DNA of 64,000 nt from Piscinibacter gummiphilus (GTDB lineage: Bacteria; Pseudomonadota; Gammaproteobacteria; Burkholderiales; Burkholderiaceae_C): positions 3,658,001 to 3,722,000 of the forward strand of contig NZ_CP015118.1 in NCBI RefSeq assembly GCF_002116905.1, given 5' to 3'. The stretch's first letter is position 1. Every line of letters begins with the position of its first letter. The notes under the pieces were generated by a model. The model searched no databases and was not told the origin of the DNA. It saw only the letters and a list, made by a program, of their open reading frames with translations. Below, in pieces: positions 32,390-41,423 of this stretch. The position numbers were made by a program, and so were the translations under genes.

Positions 32390-34307
32390 GGTAGATCTCC
32401 TCCGCCAGGTCCCTCGAAATGCCATCGACGCTGAGCAGGTCCTCGACGCTCGCGTCCCCCACCCCCTTCACGCCGCCGAAACGCTGCAGCAGCTTCGCAC
32501 GCTTCTTCGGCCCCACGCCCGCGATGTCCTCCAGCCGGCTGCCGCTCGTGCGCACGCTGGCGCGCTTCGCCCGCATGCCGGTGATGGCGAAGCGGTGCGC
32601 CTCGTCGCGGATCTGCGCCACGAGCATCAACGCGGCCGAATCGTGGCCCAGGTACACCTTGTCGCGCCCGTCGGCGAACACCAGTTCCTCCAGGCCCACC
32701 TTGCGGCCCTCGCCCTTCTCCACCCCGACGATCAGGCGCAGGTCGATGCCCAGCTCGGCGAACACCTCGCGCGCCATGCTGACCTGCCCCTTGCCACCGT
32801 CGACCAGCACCAGGTCGGGCATCCGGCCGGTGCCGGCCTCCACGGCCGCCACCATCTTGCTGTAGCGGCGCGTGAGCACCTGGCGCATCGCGGCGTAGTC
32901 GTCGCCGCCCGTGATGCCCTCGATGTTGTAGCGGCGGTACTGGCTGCTCTGCATCTTGTGGCCCTCGAAGACCACGCACGATGCCTGCGTCGCCTCGCCG
33001 GCGGTATGGCTGATGTCGAAACACTCGATGCGAAAGGTGTCGAGGTTCTCGGCCTCGAGGTCGAGCGCGTCCACCAGCGCGCGCGTGCGCGCCTGCTGCG
33101 AGCCCTCCTCCGACAGCAGCCGGGTGAGCTTCAGGTCGGCGCCCTTGATGCACATGTCGAGCCACGCGCGGCGCGGCTCACGCGGCATGGTCTGCGCCGT
33201 GACCTTGATGCCGCTCTGGTCCGACAGCGCCTCGATCAGCGCCTTGTCGACCCCATGGCTCAACACGAGCAGCGGCGGCACCGAGCTGTCGAGGTAGTGC
33301 TGCGCGATGAAGGCCTCGAGCACCTGCACCTCGGGTGCCGGCTGGGTCTCGCGGCCCGCCATCTCCTCGGCGGACATCGCGGTGGCGTCCTCCACATGCG
33401 TGGGGAAGTACGGCCGGTCGCCGAGGTGGCGCCCACCGCGCACCATCGCGAGGTTCACGCAGGCGCGACCGCCCTGCACCTTCACGGCCAGGATGTCGGC
33501 GTCCTTCGTGTCGCCGCCCCGGTTGTCCTCGACCGACTGCTGGTGCAGCACGAGGGACAGCGCCGAGAGCTGGTCGCGGATCTCGGCCGCCTTCTCGTAG
33601 GCCATGGCCTCGGCGTGTTCCATCATCTGCGCCTGCAGCTGCTCCATCACCTCGGCCTGGTCGCCCAGCAGGAAGCGTTCGGCGTTCGCGACGTCGCGGG
33701 CGTAGTCCTCCTTCGAGATGAAGTCCACGCACGGGCCGGTGCAGCGCTTGATCTGGTACAGCAGGCACGGGCGCGTGCGGTTGTTGAAGACCGTGTCCTC
33801 GCACGTGCGCAGCCGGAACACCTTCTGAAGCAGCTGGATGGACTCCTTCACCGCCCACGCGCTGGGGTACGGGCCGAAGTAGCGGTGGCGGCGGTCCACC
33901 GAACCGCGGTAGTACGCCATGCGCGGGAAGTCGTGCGACGCGATCTTCAGGTACGGGTAGCTCTTGTCGTCGCGGAACAGGATGTTGTAGCGCGGGTTGA
34001 GCGTCTTGATCAGGTTGTTCTCGAGCAGCAGCGCTTCCGCCTCGGAACGCACGACCGTCGTTTCCATCCGCACGATCTTGCTCACCATGTGGCCGATGCG
34101 CGTGCCGCCATGGTTCTTCTGGAAGTAGCTCGACACGCGCTTCTTCAGGTCGCGCGCCTTGCCCACGTACAGCACGTGGTCCTGCGCGTCGAAGTAGCGG
34201 TAGACGCCGGGAAGGCCCGGCAGCGCGGCCACGTCGCCCAGCAGCTGGCGACGCGCGGGGTCGAGGGCCGGATCGTCGGATGCCGGGAGGTCGTTCGGTT
34301 CGGTCAT
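32376..34307 (-). CDS. uvrC: Excinuclease ABC subunit C
   Basis: A protein of 643 residues with a GIY-YIG 3'-nuclease domain (GVYRYFD-YVGKA near residues 34-50), a UVR domain (about 205-240), the RNase H-like 5'-nuclease domain (FDISHTAGE and LVLVDGGKGQ) and a C-terminal helix-hairpin-helix pair. It makes both incisions in nucleotide excision repair with UvrAB. The ATG at 34307 is chosen because family members begin here; the longer open frame is non-coding. It is divergent from earP with a 36-bp gap. Confidence 0.97.
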   Translation of the reverse strand: MTEPNDLPASDDPALDPARRQLLGDVAALPGLPGVYRYFDAQDHVLYVGKARDLKKRVSSYFQKNHGGTRIGHMVSKIVRMETTVVRSEAEALLLENNLIKTLNPRYNILFRDDKSYPYLKIASHDFPRMAYYRGSVDRRHRYFGPYPSAWAVKESIQLLQKVFRLRTCEDTVFNNRTRPCLLYQIKRCTGPCVDFISKEDYARDVANAERFLLGDQAEVMEQLQAQMMEHAEAMAYEKAAEIRDQLSALSLVLHQQSVEDNRGGDTKDADILAVKVQGGRACVNLAMVRGGRHLGDRPYFPTHVEDATAMSAEEMAGRETQPAPEVQVLEAFIAQHYLDSSVPPLLVLSHGVDKALIEALSDQSGIKVTAQTMPREPRRAWLDMCIKGADLKLTRLLSEEGSQQARTRALVDALDLEAENLDTFRIECFDISHTAGEATQASCVVFEGHKMQSSQYRRYNIEGITGGDDYAAMRQVLTRRYSKMVAAVEAGTGRMPDLVLVDGGKGQVSMAREVFAELGIDLRLIVGVEKGEGRKVGLEELVFADGRDKVYLGHDSAALMLVAQIRDEAHRFAITGMRAKRASVRTSGSRLEDIAGVGPKKRAKLLQRFGGVKGVGDASVEDLLSVDGISRDLAEEIYRALH

Positions 34308-34343
34308 GAGAGCCCCATTTTGCCGCCCTCCGATAATCCGGGC

Positions 34344-35384
34344 ATGGGCCTGCATTGGGATGTGTTCTGCCGCGTCATCGACAACCATGGAGACATCGGC
34401 GTCTGCTGGCGGCTGGCCGCCGACCTCGCGTCCCGCGGCGACACCGTGCGGCTGTGGACCGACGACGCGTCCGCCCTCGCGTGGATGGCCCCCGGTGGCG
34501 CACCCGGCGTGACGGTGCGGCCGTGGCCCGCCGAGCCCGACCCGGGTGAACCCGGCGACGTGGTCGTCGAGGCCTTCGGCTGCGAACTGCCCGACGGCTT
34601 CGTGGCCGCGATGGCCGCGCGCCCCACGCCTCCCGTGTGGATCAACCTCGAATACCTGAGCGCCGAGGACTACGTCGAACGTTCGCACCGACTGCAGTCG
34701 CCCCGCATGCGCGACCCCGGCCGCGGCCTCGTCAAGTGGTTCTACTACCCCGGCTTCACTGCGGCCACCGGCGGATTGCTGCGGGAACCGCCGCTGGCCG
34801 CCGAGCGCGAGCGGTTCGACCGCGCCGCGTGGCTCGCATCCGAGGGCATCGCCGTGCGCCCGGGCGAGCGCCTGGCCAGTGTCTTCTGCTACCCGAACCC
34901 GGCCCTGGCCGAACTGCCCGCGCGGCTGGCCGACCGGCCGACGCTGCTGCTGCTCACGCCGGGCATCCGCCTCGAGGGCCCGTTGCCCGACGGCGTGCGC
35001 ACCCACGCCCTGCCCTGGCTGCCCCAGCCCGGCTACGACCGCCTGCTGTGGTCGTGCGACCTGAACTTCGTGCGGGGCGAGGATTCCTTCGTGCGGGCCC
35101 AGTGGGCGGGCAGGCCCTTCGTGTGGCACATCTACCCGCAGGACGACGGCGCCCACGTCGAGAAGCTGCAGGCCTTCCTGGACCGGTTCCTCGCCGGCGC
35201 CGACGAGGCGACCGCGGCCGGCGTGCGTGCCTGGTGGGCCGGCTGGAACGGCCTCGCGCCCCTGCCGGCCACGTTGCCATCCCTGGCGGGCTGGGGCGCC
35301 CGGTGCGAAAGTTGGCGCTCGGGCCTGGAGGCCCGCGAGGACCTCGTCACGGGTTTGCGCCAATTCGCCATCGAATCGAGCTAA
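34344..35384 (+). CDS. earP: EF-P arginine rhamnosyltransferase EarP
   Basis: A protein of 346 residues of the EarP (DUF2331, GT104) family. The N-terminal DNHGDIGVCWRLA contains the catalytic Asp motif, WINLEYLSAE the acceptor-side region and RGEDSFVRAQWAG-P-VW the nucleotide-sugar site. EarP transfers rhamnose from dTDP-rhamnose to Arg32 of elongation factor P, which is needed to relieve stalling at polyproline. The next gene is efp with Arg32, an excellent contextual match. No ribosome site of note is seen before the ATG at 34344. Confidence 0.96.
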   Translation: MGLHWDVFCRVIDNHGDIGVCWRLAADLASRGDTVRLWTDDASALAWMAPGGAPGVTVRPWPAEPDPGEPGDVVVEAFGCELPDGFVAAMAARPTPPVWINLEYLSAEDYVERSHRLQSPRMRDPGRGLVKWFYYPGFTAATGGLLREPPLAAERERFDRAAWLASEGIAVRPGERLASVFCYPNPALAELPARLADRPTLLLLTPGIRLEGPLPDGVRTHALPWLPQPGYDRLLWSCDLNFVRGEDSFVRAQWAGRPFVWHIYPQDDGAHVEKLQAFLDRFLAGADEATAAGVRAWWAGWNGLAPLPATLPSLAGWGARCESWRSGLEAREDLVTGLRQFAIESS

Positions 35385-35490
35385 AATCCAAGGCTTTGCG
35401 CGTTCCGACAGATCCGGGCCGCGCACAGAACCGCGTCAAGACCGCCAGGCATCGTGCCTGCACCCGACGCTCCCGAACACGGAAATCGCC

Positions 35491-36045
35491 ATGAAGATCG
35501 CACAGGAAATTCGCGCCGGCAACGTCATCATGCACGGCAAGGACCCCATGGTCGTGCTGAAGACGGAATACAGCCGCGGTGGCCGCAATGCCGCCACGGT
35601 GCGCATGAAACTCAAGAGCCTGCTGAACAACTCCGGCACCGAAGTCGTCTTCAAGGCCGACGACAAGATGGACCAGATCATCCTCGAGAAGAAGGAGTGC
35701 ACCTACTCCTACTTCGCCGACCCGATGTACGCGTTCATGGACGCCGAGTACAACCAGTTCGAGGTCGAGTCCGAGAACATGGGCGATGCCATCCAGTACC
35801 TCGAAGACCAGATGCCGGTCGAAGTGGTGTTCTACGACGGCAAGGCCATCTCGGTCGAACTGCCCACCAGCCTGATCCGCGAAGTCACCTACACCGAACC
35901 CGCGGTCAAGGGCGACACGTCGGGCAAGGTGCTGAAGCCCGCCAAGCTGGCCACCGGCTTCGAGATCTCGGTGCCGCTGTTCGTGGAAACCGGCGACAAG
36001 ATCGAAATCGACACCCGCACGCACGAGTACCGCAAGCGCGTCTGA
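35491..36045 (+). CDS. efp: Elongation factor P (Arg32, EarP type)
   Basis: A protein of 184 residues with the three beta-barrel domains of EF-P. The KOW-like first domain carries the loop YSRGGRNAA, where the tip residue is Arg32, the rhamnosylation site of EarP-type EF-Ps (others have Lys34). It binds between the P and E sites of the ribosome and promotes peptide bond formation at proline runs. It lies 106 bp after earP and ends at a strong terminator. GGAAA precedes the ATG at 35491. Confidence 0.97.
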   Translation: MKIAQEIRAGNVIMHGKDPMVVLKTEYSRGGRNAATVRMKLKSLLNNSGTEVVFKADDKMDQIILEKKECTYSYFADPMYAFMDAEYNQFEVESENMGDAIQYLEDQMPVEVVFYDGKAISVELPTSLIREVTYTEPAVKGDTSGKVLKPAKLATGFEISVPLFVETGDKIEIDTRTHEYRKRV

Positions 36046-36079
36046 GCCCCGGCTCCGATGCCCGCTGCTGGCACTCTCG

Positions 36080-36110
36080 AAAAGGGCACTTCGGTGCCCT
36101 TTTTCTTTTT
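36080..36110 (+). terminator. Rho-independent terminator of efp
   Basis: AAAAGGGCAC and GTGCCCTTTT enclose a TTCG loop, followed by TTCTTTTT. It ends only 7 bp before the next start codon. Confidence 0.9.
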
Positions 36111-36116
36111 CACCTG

Positions 36117-37925
36117 ATGGCCCACGACTCCGCCCTCGACCTGCTGCCCGCCCGCTGGGCCGGCCACGACCGCTTCACCGTGCTGCTCGACACGTTCGGG
36201 CGCGGCGAGGGTTTCGCCGCGCTGTGGGCGGCCTGGCGCGCGGATCCCGCGCGTTGCGGCACGCTGCACGTGGTCGCGCAGGGCCCCGTCGACGACGCGG
36301 CCCTGCGGGCGACGTGCGCGGCGCACGGCCTGCCGGCCACCTGGCCCGGCGAATGGCCCCCGGCCACGCCGGACTTCCACACCCTCGTGCGGGAGGGCGG
36401 GCGCGTGCGGCTGCTGCTCGCGCTCGGCGAACCGCGCCGCTTCTGGCGTGAACTCGTCGCGCGGGTCGATGCCTTCCAGCTCGAGTCGCCCGACCTCGAC
36501 CCGGTGGGCCTGCCGAAGGCGCTGGTGCGGCTCTCGGCCCCCGAGGCCACGGTGAGCTCCCCCGGCGCCGCGCCGGCCTTCCGCGCCGCGTTGCGCTCGC
36601 GGGGCTTCGTGTTGGCCGACGATCCGCAGGCCGCCGTCACGGCGCAGTACCGCCCGGCTTTCACGCCCAGCCGCGCACCGGTGCGCCAGGTGGCCGCCGC
36701 GTCGACCGGGAAACACGCGCTGATCGTCGGCGCGGGCCTGGCCGGTGCTTCCACGGCCCTCGCGCTCGCCCGTCAGGGCTGGCGCTGCACGCTGATCGAC
36801 CGGCACGCCGAACCCGCCACCGAGGCCTCGGGCAATCCCGCCGGGCTCTTCCACGGCATCGTCACCGCCGACGACGGGCCACACGCACGGTTCAATCGCG
36901 CCGCGTCCTTCGAGGCGCACCGTGCGGTGTCACGGGCCATCGAGGCCGACGGCCGCCTCGGCGGTGCGCAGGGCCTGATCCGTCTGGAGGACGCCGCCAC
37001 GCCGGTTGCATCGATGCGGGCCCTGCTCGCCCGCCTCGGGCTCGGTCCCGGCTACGTGCAGGCGCTGGACACGGACGCCGCGAGCGCCACCACAGGCATC
37101 GCACTCCACCAGCCCGCGTGGTTCTACCCGAACGGCGGCTGGGTGCGGCCGGGCCACCTCGTGCGCTGGATGCTGGCCGAGGCCGGTGAGCGGTGCGAGT
37201 TCCGCGGCGGCATCGATGCCCGGCGCATCGAACGCAGCGGCAACCGCTGGCGCGTGTTCGATGCCGACGACACCGTCGTCGCCGAGTCGGAGGTGCTGGT
37301 GATCGCCAACGCCATCGACGCGCTGCGCCTGCTGGGCGGCCCCGCCTGGCCGCTGCAGCCGGTGCGGGGACAGATCAGCACCGCGGACGCGGCCCTCGCG
37401 GGCACGCTGCCCGCCGTGCCCATCGCGGGCGGTGGCTACGTGATGCCGCCCGTGGACGGCCGCGCGGTGTTCGGCGCCACGGCGCAGGCCGGCGACCCCG
37501 ATCCCGCGCTGCGCGACGAGGACCACGCCCACAACCTCGCCCAGCTCGCCCGGCTGCTGGGCCATGGGGTGCCGCTGGCACCCGGGGCGCTCGACGGCCG
37601 CACCGCCTGGCGCTGCGTGAGCGACGACCGCCTGCCATTGATCGGAGAGGTGCCCGACGTGGCGATGGGCGCGGGCGACGCGGCGCCCACCCTGGATCAG
37701 GTGCGCTTCGTGCCCCGTCGCCAGGGCTTGTTCGTGTTCACGGGGTTGGGCTCGCGTGGCATCACGTGGAGCACGCTCGGCGGCGAGGTGCTCGCGGCCG
37801 CCATCGCTGGGGCGCCCTCTCCGCTGCCGTCCAGCCTGCTCGACGCGGTGGATCCGGCGCGATTCTTCACCCGGGCCGCGCGGCGCGCGGCGGCTCCGGG
37901 CGCGGGCGGTCAGCCCGCGGACTGA
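36117..37925 (+). CDS. mnmC: MnmC-like tRNA-modification protein with degenerate methyltransferase half
   Basis: A protein of 602 residues. The C-terminal half is the FAD-dependent MnmC oxidoreductase: dinucleotide motif GAGLAG (205-210), AEPATEASGNPAGLF and C-terminal FTGLGSRGITW. It would convert cmnm5 to nm5 at the wobble uridine of certain tRNAs. The N-terminal half (1-170) aligns in outline with the MnmC methyltransferase (ALWAAWRADPARCGTLHVV, FRAALRSRGF) but lacks the usual glycine-rich SAM motif (here DTFGRGEGF) and the catalytic LDGFSP region (here LESPDLDP). It probably keeps only the oxidoreductase step. The ATG follows the efp terminator with no visible ribosome site. Confidence 0.82.
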   Translation: MAHDSALDLLPARWAGHDRFTVLLDTFGRGEGFAALWAAWRADPARCGTLHVVAQGPVDDAALRATCAAHGLPATWPGEWPPATPDFHTLVREGGRVRLLLALGEPRRFWRELVARVDAFQLESPDLDPVGLPKALVRLSAPEATVSSPGAAPAFRAALRSRGFVLADDPQAAVTAQYRPAFTPSRAPVRQVAAASTGKHALIVGAGLAGASTALALARQGWRCTLIDRHAEPATEASGNPAGLFHGIVTADDGPHARFNRAASFEAHRAVSRAIEADGRLGGAQGLIRLEDAATPVASMRALLARLGLGPGYVQALDTDAASATTGIALHQPAWFYPNGGWVRPGHLVRWMLAEAGERCEFRGGIDARRIERSGNRWRVFDADDTVVAESEVLVIANAIDALRLLGGPAWPLQPVRGQISTADAALAGTLPAVPIAGGGYVMPPVDGRAVFGATAQAGDPDPALRDEDHAHNLAQLARLLGHGVPLAPGALDGRTAWRCVSDDRLPLIGEVPDVAMGAGDAAPTLDQVRFVPRRQGLFVFTGLGSRGITWSTLGGEVLAAAIAGAPSPLPSSLLDAVDPARFFTRAARRAAAPGAGGQPAD

Positions 37926-38107
37926 TTTTCGGCCGACGGGGCCGCGGGTTCGCCGTCCTCGCCAGCAGCTTCCGCTGCCTCGTCGTCGGCAGCCGGCGCG
38001 TCGCCGTGCAACTTGCGGTCGGCCTTTTCCTTCAGCTTTTCTTCCTTCTTCTTTTTCTTGGCCAGCTCGCGCTGGCGCTTCTCGAACGAATAGTTGGGTT
38101 TGGCCAT
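37910..38107 (-). CDS. Small lysine-rich protein, beta-proteobacterial conserved type
   Basis: A protein of 65 residues: an invariant-looking start MAKPNYSFEKRQRELAK, a run of lysines and an acidic-alanine tail. Such proteins are widespread next to other genes in Burkholderiales, but no function is known to me. GGAAGGATG lies before the ATG at 38105-38107. Its 3' end overlaps mnmC by 16 bp. Confidence 0.7.
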   Translation of the reverse strand: MAKPNYSFEKRQRELAKKKKKEEKLKEKADRKLHGDAPAADDEAAEAAGEDGEPAAPSAENQSAG

Positions 38108-38191
38108 GGGCACATCCTTCCAGCAGGTTGCAAAACGGGCAACGACAACGCGAGGGTACGCGCTTTTCGCACGCGTTGCCCGATCCCGAGA

Positions 38192-38851
38192 CTAGAAAGT
38201 CAGCGTCTTGACACCTTGCGCGGTGCCGAGCAGGCACACGCTGGCGCGGTTGCGCGCGAAGATGCCCACCGTGACCACGCCGGGCCACTGGTTGATGTCG
38301 CGCTCCATGGCCGCCGGGTCGGTGATGCGCAGGCCGCGCACGTCGAGGATGTGGCAGCCGTTGTCGGTGACCACGCCGGCGCGCAGCGTGGGCTGGCCGC
38401 CGAGGGCTTCGAGGCGGCGCGCCACCTGGGCCGCGGCCATGGGGATCACCTCGACCGGCAGCGGGAAGGCACCCAGCACGTCGACGAGCTTCGATTCGTC
38501 GGCGATGCAGACGAAGCGCTCGGCCGTGTCGGCCACGATCTTCTCGCGCGTGAGCGCCGCGCCGCCGCCCTTGACCATGTGGCCGCGGTGGTCGATCTCG
38601 TCGGCGCCATCGATGTAGACGGGGATGCTGGGCACCGTGTTGCTGTCGAGCACGGTGATGCCGTGGGCGCGCAGGCGCTCGGTGCTCTTCTCGCTGCTGG
38701 AGACGGCGCCGGCGATGCGGTCCTTCATCGTGGCGAGGGCGTCGATGAAGCAGTTCACGGTGGAGCCGGTGCCGACCCCCACCACGGTGCCGGGCACCAC
38801 GTAGGCCAGCGCGGCCTCGCCAACCAGCTTCTTCAGTTCGTCTTGGGTCAT
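38192..38851 (-). CDS. rpiA: Ribose-5-phosphate isomerase A
   Basis: A protein of 219 residues with the RpiA substrate loops GTGSTVNCFI, IDGADEID and KGGGAALTREKI (catalytic Asp and Glu included). It interconverts ribose-5-phosphate and ribulose-5-phosphate, so it also connects the rbs operon's product to the pentose phosphate pathway. It is divergent from pyrD across 52 bp. Confidence 0.96.
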   Translation of the reverse strand: MTQDELKKLVGEAALAYVVPGTVVGVGTGSTVNCFIDALATMKDRIAGAVSSSEKSTERLRAHGITVLDSNTVPSIPVYIDGADEIDHRGHMVKGGGAALTREKIVADTAERFVCIADESKLVDVLGAFPLPVEVIPMAAAQVARRLEALGGQPTLRAGVVTDNGCHILDVRGLRITDPAAMERDINQWPGVVTVGIFARNRASVCLLGTAQGVKTLTF

Positions 38852-38903
38852 GGGTCCACTCGGGTTTGAGACAATGCCGTCATTATCCAAGACCCTCGCC
38901 CGC

Positions 38904-39944
38904 ATGGCCCTCGTTCCCTACGCCCTTACCCGCCCGGTTCTCTTCGGACTCGACCCTGAACACGCGCACGAGGTCACGCTCGGCACCCTCGCCCGCATCC
39001 AGCACACCCCGCTGATGTGCGCCGTGGCGCAACGCCGCATCGACAGCCCGGTCACCGTGGCCGGCCTGAACTTCCCGAACCGCATCGGCATGGCCGCCGG
39101 CGTCGACAAGAACGGCCGCTGCATCGACGGCTTCGGCGCCCTGGGCTTCGGTTTCATCGAGGTGGGCACCGTCACGCCGAAGGGCCAGCCGGGCAACCCC
39201 AAGCCCCGCATCTTCCGCCTGCCCGAGGTCAACGGGCTGATCAACCGCCTCGGGTTCAACAACGACGGCCTCGACGTGTTCGTCGCGAACGTCCAGCGCA
39301 GCCGCACATTCCGCCAGAAGGGCGGCATCCTCGGCCTGAACATCGGCAAGAACGCGGCCACGCCCATCGAGAACGCGCTCGACGACTACCTGATCTGCCT
39401 CGACGGCGTGTACCCGCATGCGGACTACGTCACCGTCAACATCTCGTCGCCCAACACGAAGAACCTGCGCGCGCTGCAGTCCGACGAGGCGCTCGACGCC
39501 CTGCTGACCGCCATCGAGGCCCGCGCCCGCGTGCTCGCCGGCCAGCATGGCCGCCGCGTGCCGCTGTTCGTGAAGATCGCCCCCGACCTCGACGAGACCC
39601 AGGTGCAGGTGATCGCCCGCACGCTGAAGAAGACCGGCATGGACGGGGTCATCGCCACCAACACCACCATCTCCCGCGACGCGGTGCGCCACCTGCCGCA
39701 CGGTGAAGAGACCGGTGGCCTGTCGGGCGGCCCGGTGTTCGAGGCCAGCAACCGCGTGATCGCGCAACTGCGCGCCGAACTGGGCAGCGGCTTCCCCATC
39801 ATCGGTGCCGGCGGCGTGATGAGCGGTGCCGACGCGAAGGCCAAGCTCGCGGCCGGCGCCGACCTCGTGCAGATCTACACCGGCTTCATCTACAAGGGCC
39901 CGGAGCTGGTCTCCGAGATTGCCCGGGCCACGTCCCGCGCCTGA
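38904..39944 (+). CDS. pyrD: Dihydroorotate dehydrogenase (quinone), class 2
   Basis: A protein of 346 residues with a class 2 N-terminal membrane-association helix (PYALTRPVLFGLDPEHAHE) and a TIM barrel with FMN motifs: GMAAGVDKNG, NISSPNT with the catalytic Ser and GAGGVMSG near the end. It oxidises dihydroorotate to orotate with ubiquinone at the inner membrane. Upstream in-frame ATGs exist at 38850 and 38874, but the usual N-terminus begins at 38904. Confidence 0.95.
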   Translation: MALVPYALTRPVLFGLDPEHAHEVTLGTLARIQHTPLMCAVAQRRIDSPVTVAGLNFPNRIGMAAGVDKNGRCIDGFGALGFGFIEVGTVTPKGQPGNPKPRIFRLPEVNGLINRLGFNNDGLDVFVANVQRSRTFRQKGGILGLNIGKNAATPIENALDDYLICLDGVYPHADYVTVNISSPNTKNLRALQSDEALDALLTAIEARARVLAGQHGRRVPLFVKIAPDLDETQVQVIARTLKKTGMDGVIATNTTISRDAVRHLPHGEETGGLSGGPVFEASNRVIAQLRAELGSGFPIIGAGGVMSGADAKAKLAAGADLVQIYTGFIYKGPELVSEIARATSRA

Positions 39945-40000
39945 TTCTGCGAGACTCGGCGGGGTGCGCCGGCAGGTGCCGGCGCCTGGAGTACGCGTTC

Positions 40001-41389
40001 ATGTCCCTGTCCCGCTGGCTCGCGCCGGGCCTCCTGCTGCTTCTGGGTGCCTGCAACACCCTCCCCACCATCGTTCCCGACATGGCCCGCAAGCCGCCCA
40101 CCGTGCAGGTGGAAGGTGCCGCGGGGCCGCTCACCAAGGCCCAGAGCCAGGCGGTGCTGGACCGCCTCAAGGCGAGCGGCAAGCCCACCAGCATCTTCGA
40201 CCGCCACCTGGCGTTCGAGGAAGCCGTCACCGGCACGCCGCTCGTGACCGGCAACAAGGTCACGCTGCTCGTCGACGGCCCCAACACCTACAAGGCGATG
40301 TTCGCGGCCATCCAGGCCGCGCGCGACCACATCAACCTCGAGACCTACATCCTCGAGGACGACGACGTGGGGCAGCAGTTCGCCAACGCCCTCATCGTGA
40401 AGCAGCGCGCGGGCGTGCAGGTCAACGTGATGTACGACAGCGTCGGCACGCTCGGCACGAAGAAGGAGTTCTTCCAGCAGCTGCGCGACGCCGGCATCCG
40501 CACGCTCGAATACAACCCGGTCAACCCGCTGACCGCGAAGGCCGGCTGGGACGTCAACGAACGCGACCACCGCAAGCTGCTGGTGGTGGACGGCCGCACG
40601 GCCTTCCTGGGCGGCATCAACATCAGCAGCGTCTACGAGGGCGGCTCGTTCAGCAAGCGGTCCGGGCGAAGCACCCGCACGGACGGCAAGGACGATGCGC
40701 TGCCCTGGCGCGACACCCACCTCCAGATCGATGGTCCGGTGGTCGCCGACCTGCAACGCCTTTTTCTGGAGACGTGGGCCCAGCAGAAGGGAGAGCCGCT
40801 GCCCTCCCGGAAGTACTTCCCCGACCTCCCGAAGGTGGGGGATGACGTGGTGCGCGCGATCGGCAGTTCGCCGAAGGACCCGTACAGCCTGATCTACGCG
40901 ACGCTGATCTCGGCCATCGACAGCGCCGAGTCGGAGATCCTCATCACCAACGCGTACTTCGTGCCGGACCCGCAGCTGATGGCCGCGCTCAAGGCCGCCG
41001 TGGCGCGCGGCGTGAAGGTGTCGCTGGTGCTCCCGAGCAAGACCGATTCGGGCCTCGTCTTCCACGCCGGCCGCGCCTCGTACACCGAGCTGCTCGAGGC
41101 AGGCGTGCGCCTGTACGAGCGCAAGGGCGCGCTGCTGCATTCGAAGACGGCGCTGATCGACGGCGTGTGGTCCACCATCGGTTCCACCAACCTCGACTGG
41201 CGCAGCTTCCTGCACAACCTCGAAGTGAACGCCGTGATCCTCGGCCCCACGTTCGGACGACAGCTGAAAGTGCTGTTCGACCGCGACCTCGCCGAGTCGT
41301 CCGAGATCACGCTGGAGGCCTGGAACCACCGCGGCATCGGGCCCCGCGTCCGAGAAACGCTCAGCAAGGCGTGGGAATACTGGCTCTGA
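40001..41389 (+). CDS. Phospholipase D-type lipoprotein (cardiolipin synthase-like)
   Basis: A protein of 462 residues with a lipoprotein signal (LLLLLGAC, Cys near 18) and two phospholipase D HKD motifs: RDHRKLLVVDG in the first half and LLHSKTALID with GSTNLD in the second. It would cut or transfer phosphatidyl groups, as cardiolipin synthases do, but unlike ClsA it is lipid-anchored and lacks membrane helices. CTGGAGTA precedes the ATG. It is followed after 34 bp by a secreted protein, so they are probably co-transcribed. Confidence 0.88.
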   Translation: MSLSRWLAPGLLLLLGACNTLPTIVPDMARKPPTVQVEGAAGPLTKAQSQAVLDRLKASGKPTSIFDRHLAFEEAVTGTPLVTGNKVTLLVDGPNTYKAMFAAIQAARDHINLETYILEDDDVGQQFANALIVKQRAGVQVNVMYDSVGTLGTKKEFFQQLRDAGIRTLEYNPVNPLTAKAGWDVNERDHRKLLVVDGRTAFLGGINISSVYEGGSFSKRSGRSTRTDGKDDALPWRDTHLQIDGPVVADLQRLFLETWAQQKGEPLPSRKYFPDLPKVGDDVVRAIGSSPKDPYSLIYATLISAIDSAESEILITNAYFVPDPQLMAALKAAVARGVKVSLVLPSKTDSGLVFHAGRASYTELLEAGVRLYERKGALLHSKTALIDGVWSTIGSTNLDWRSFLHNLEVNAVILGPTFGRQLKVLFDRDLAESSEITLEAWNHRGIGPRVRETLSKAWEYWL

Positions 41390-41423
41390 TACAAGCGACG
41401 AACCCGTTGCCGGAGCCCTGCCG

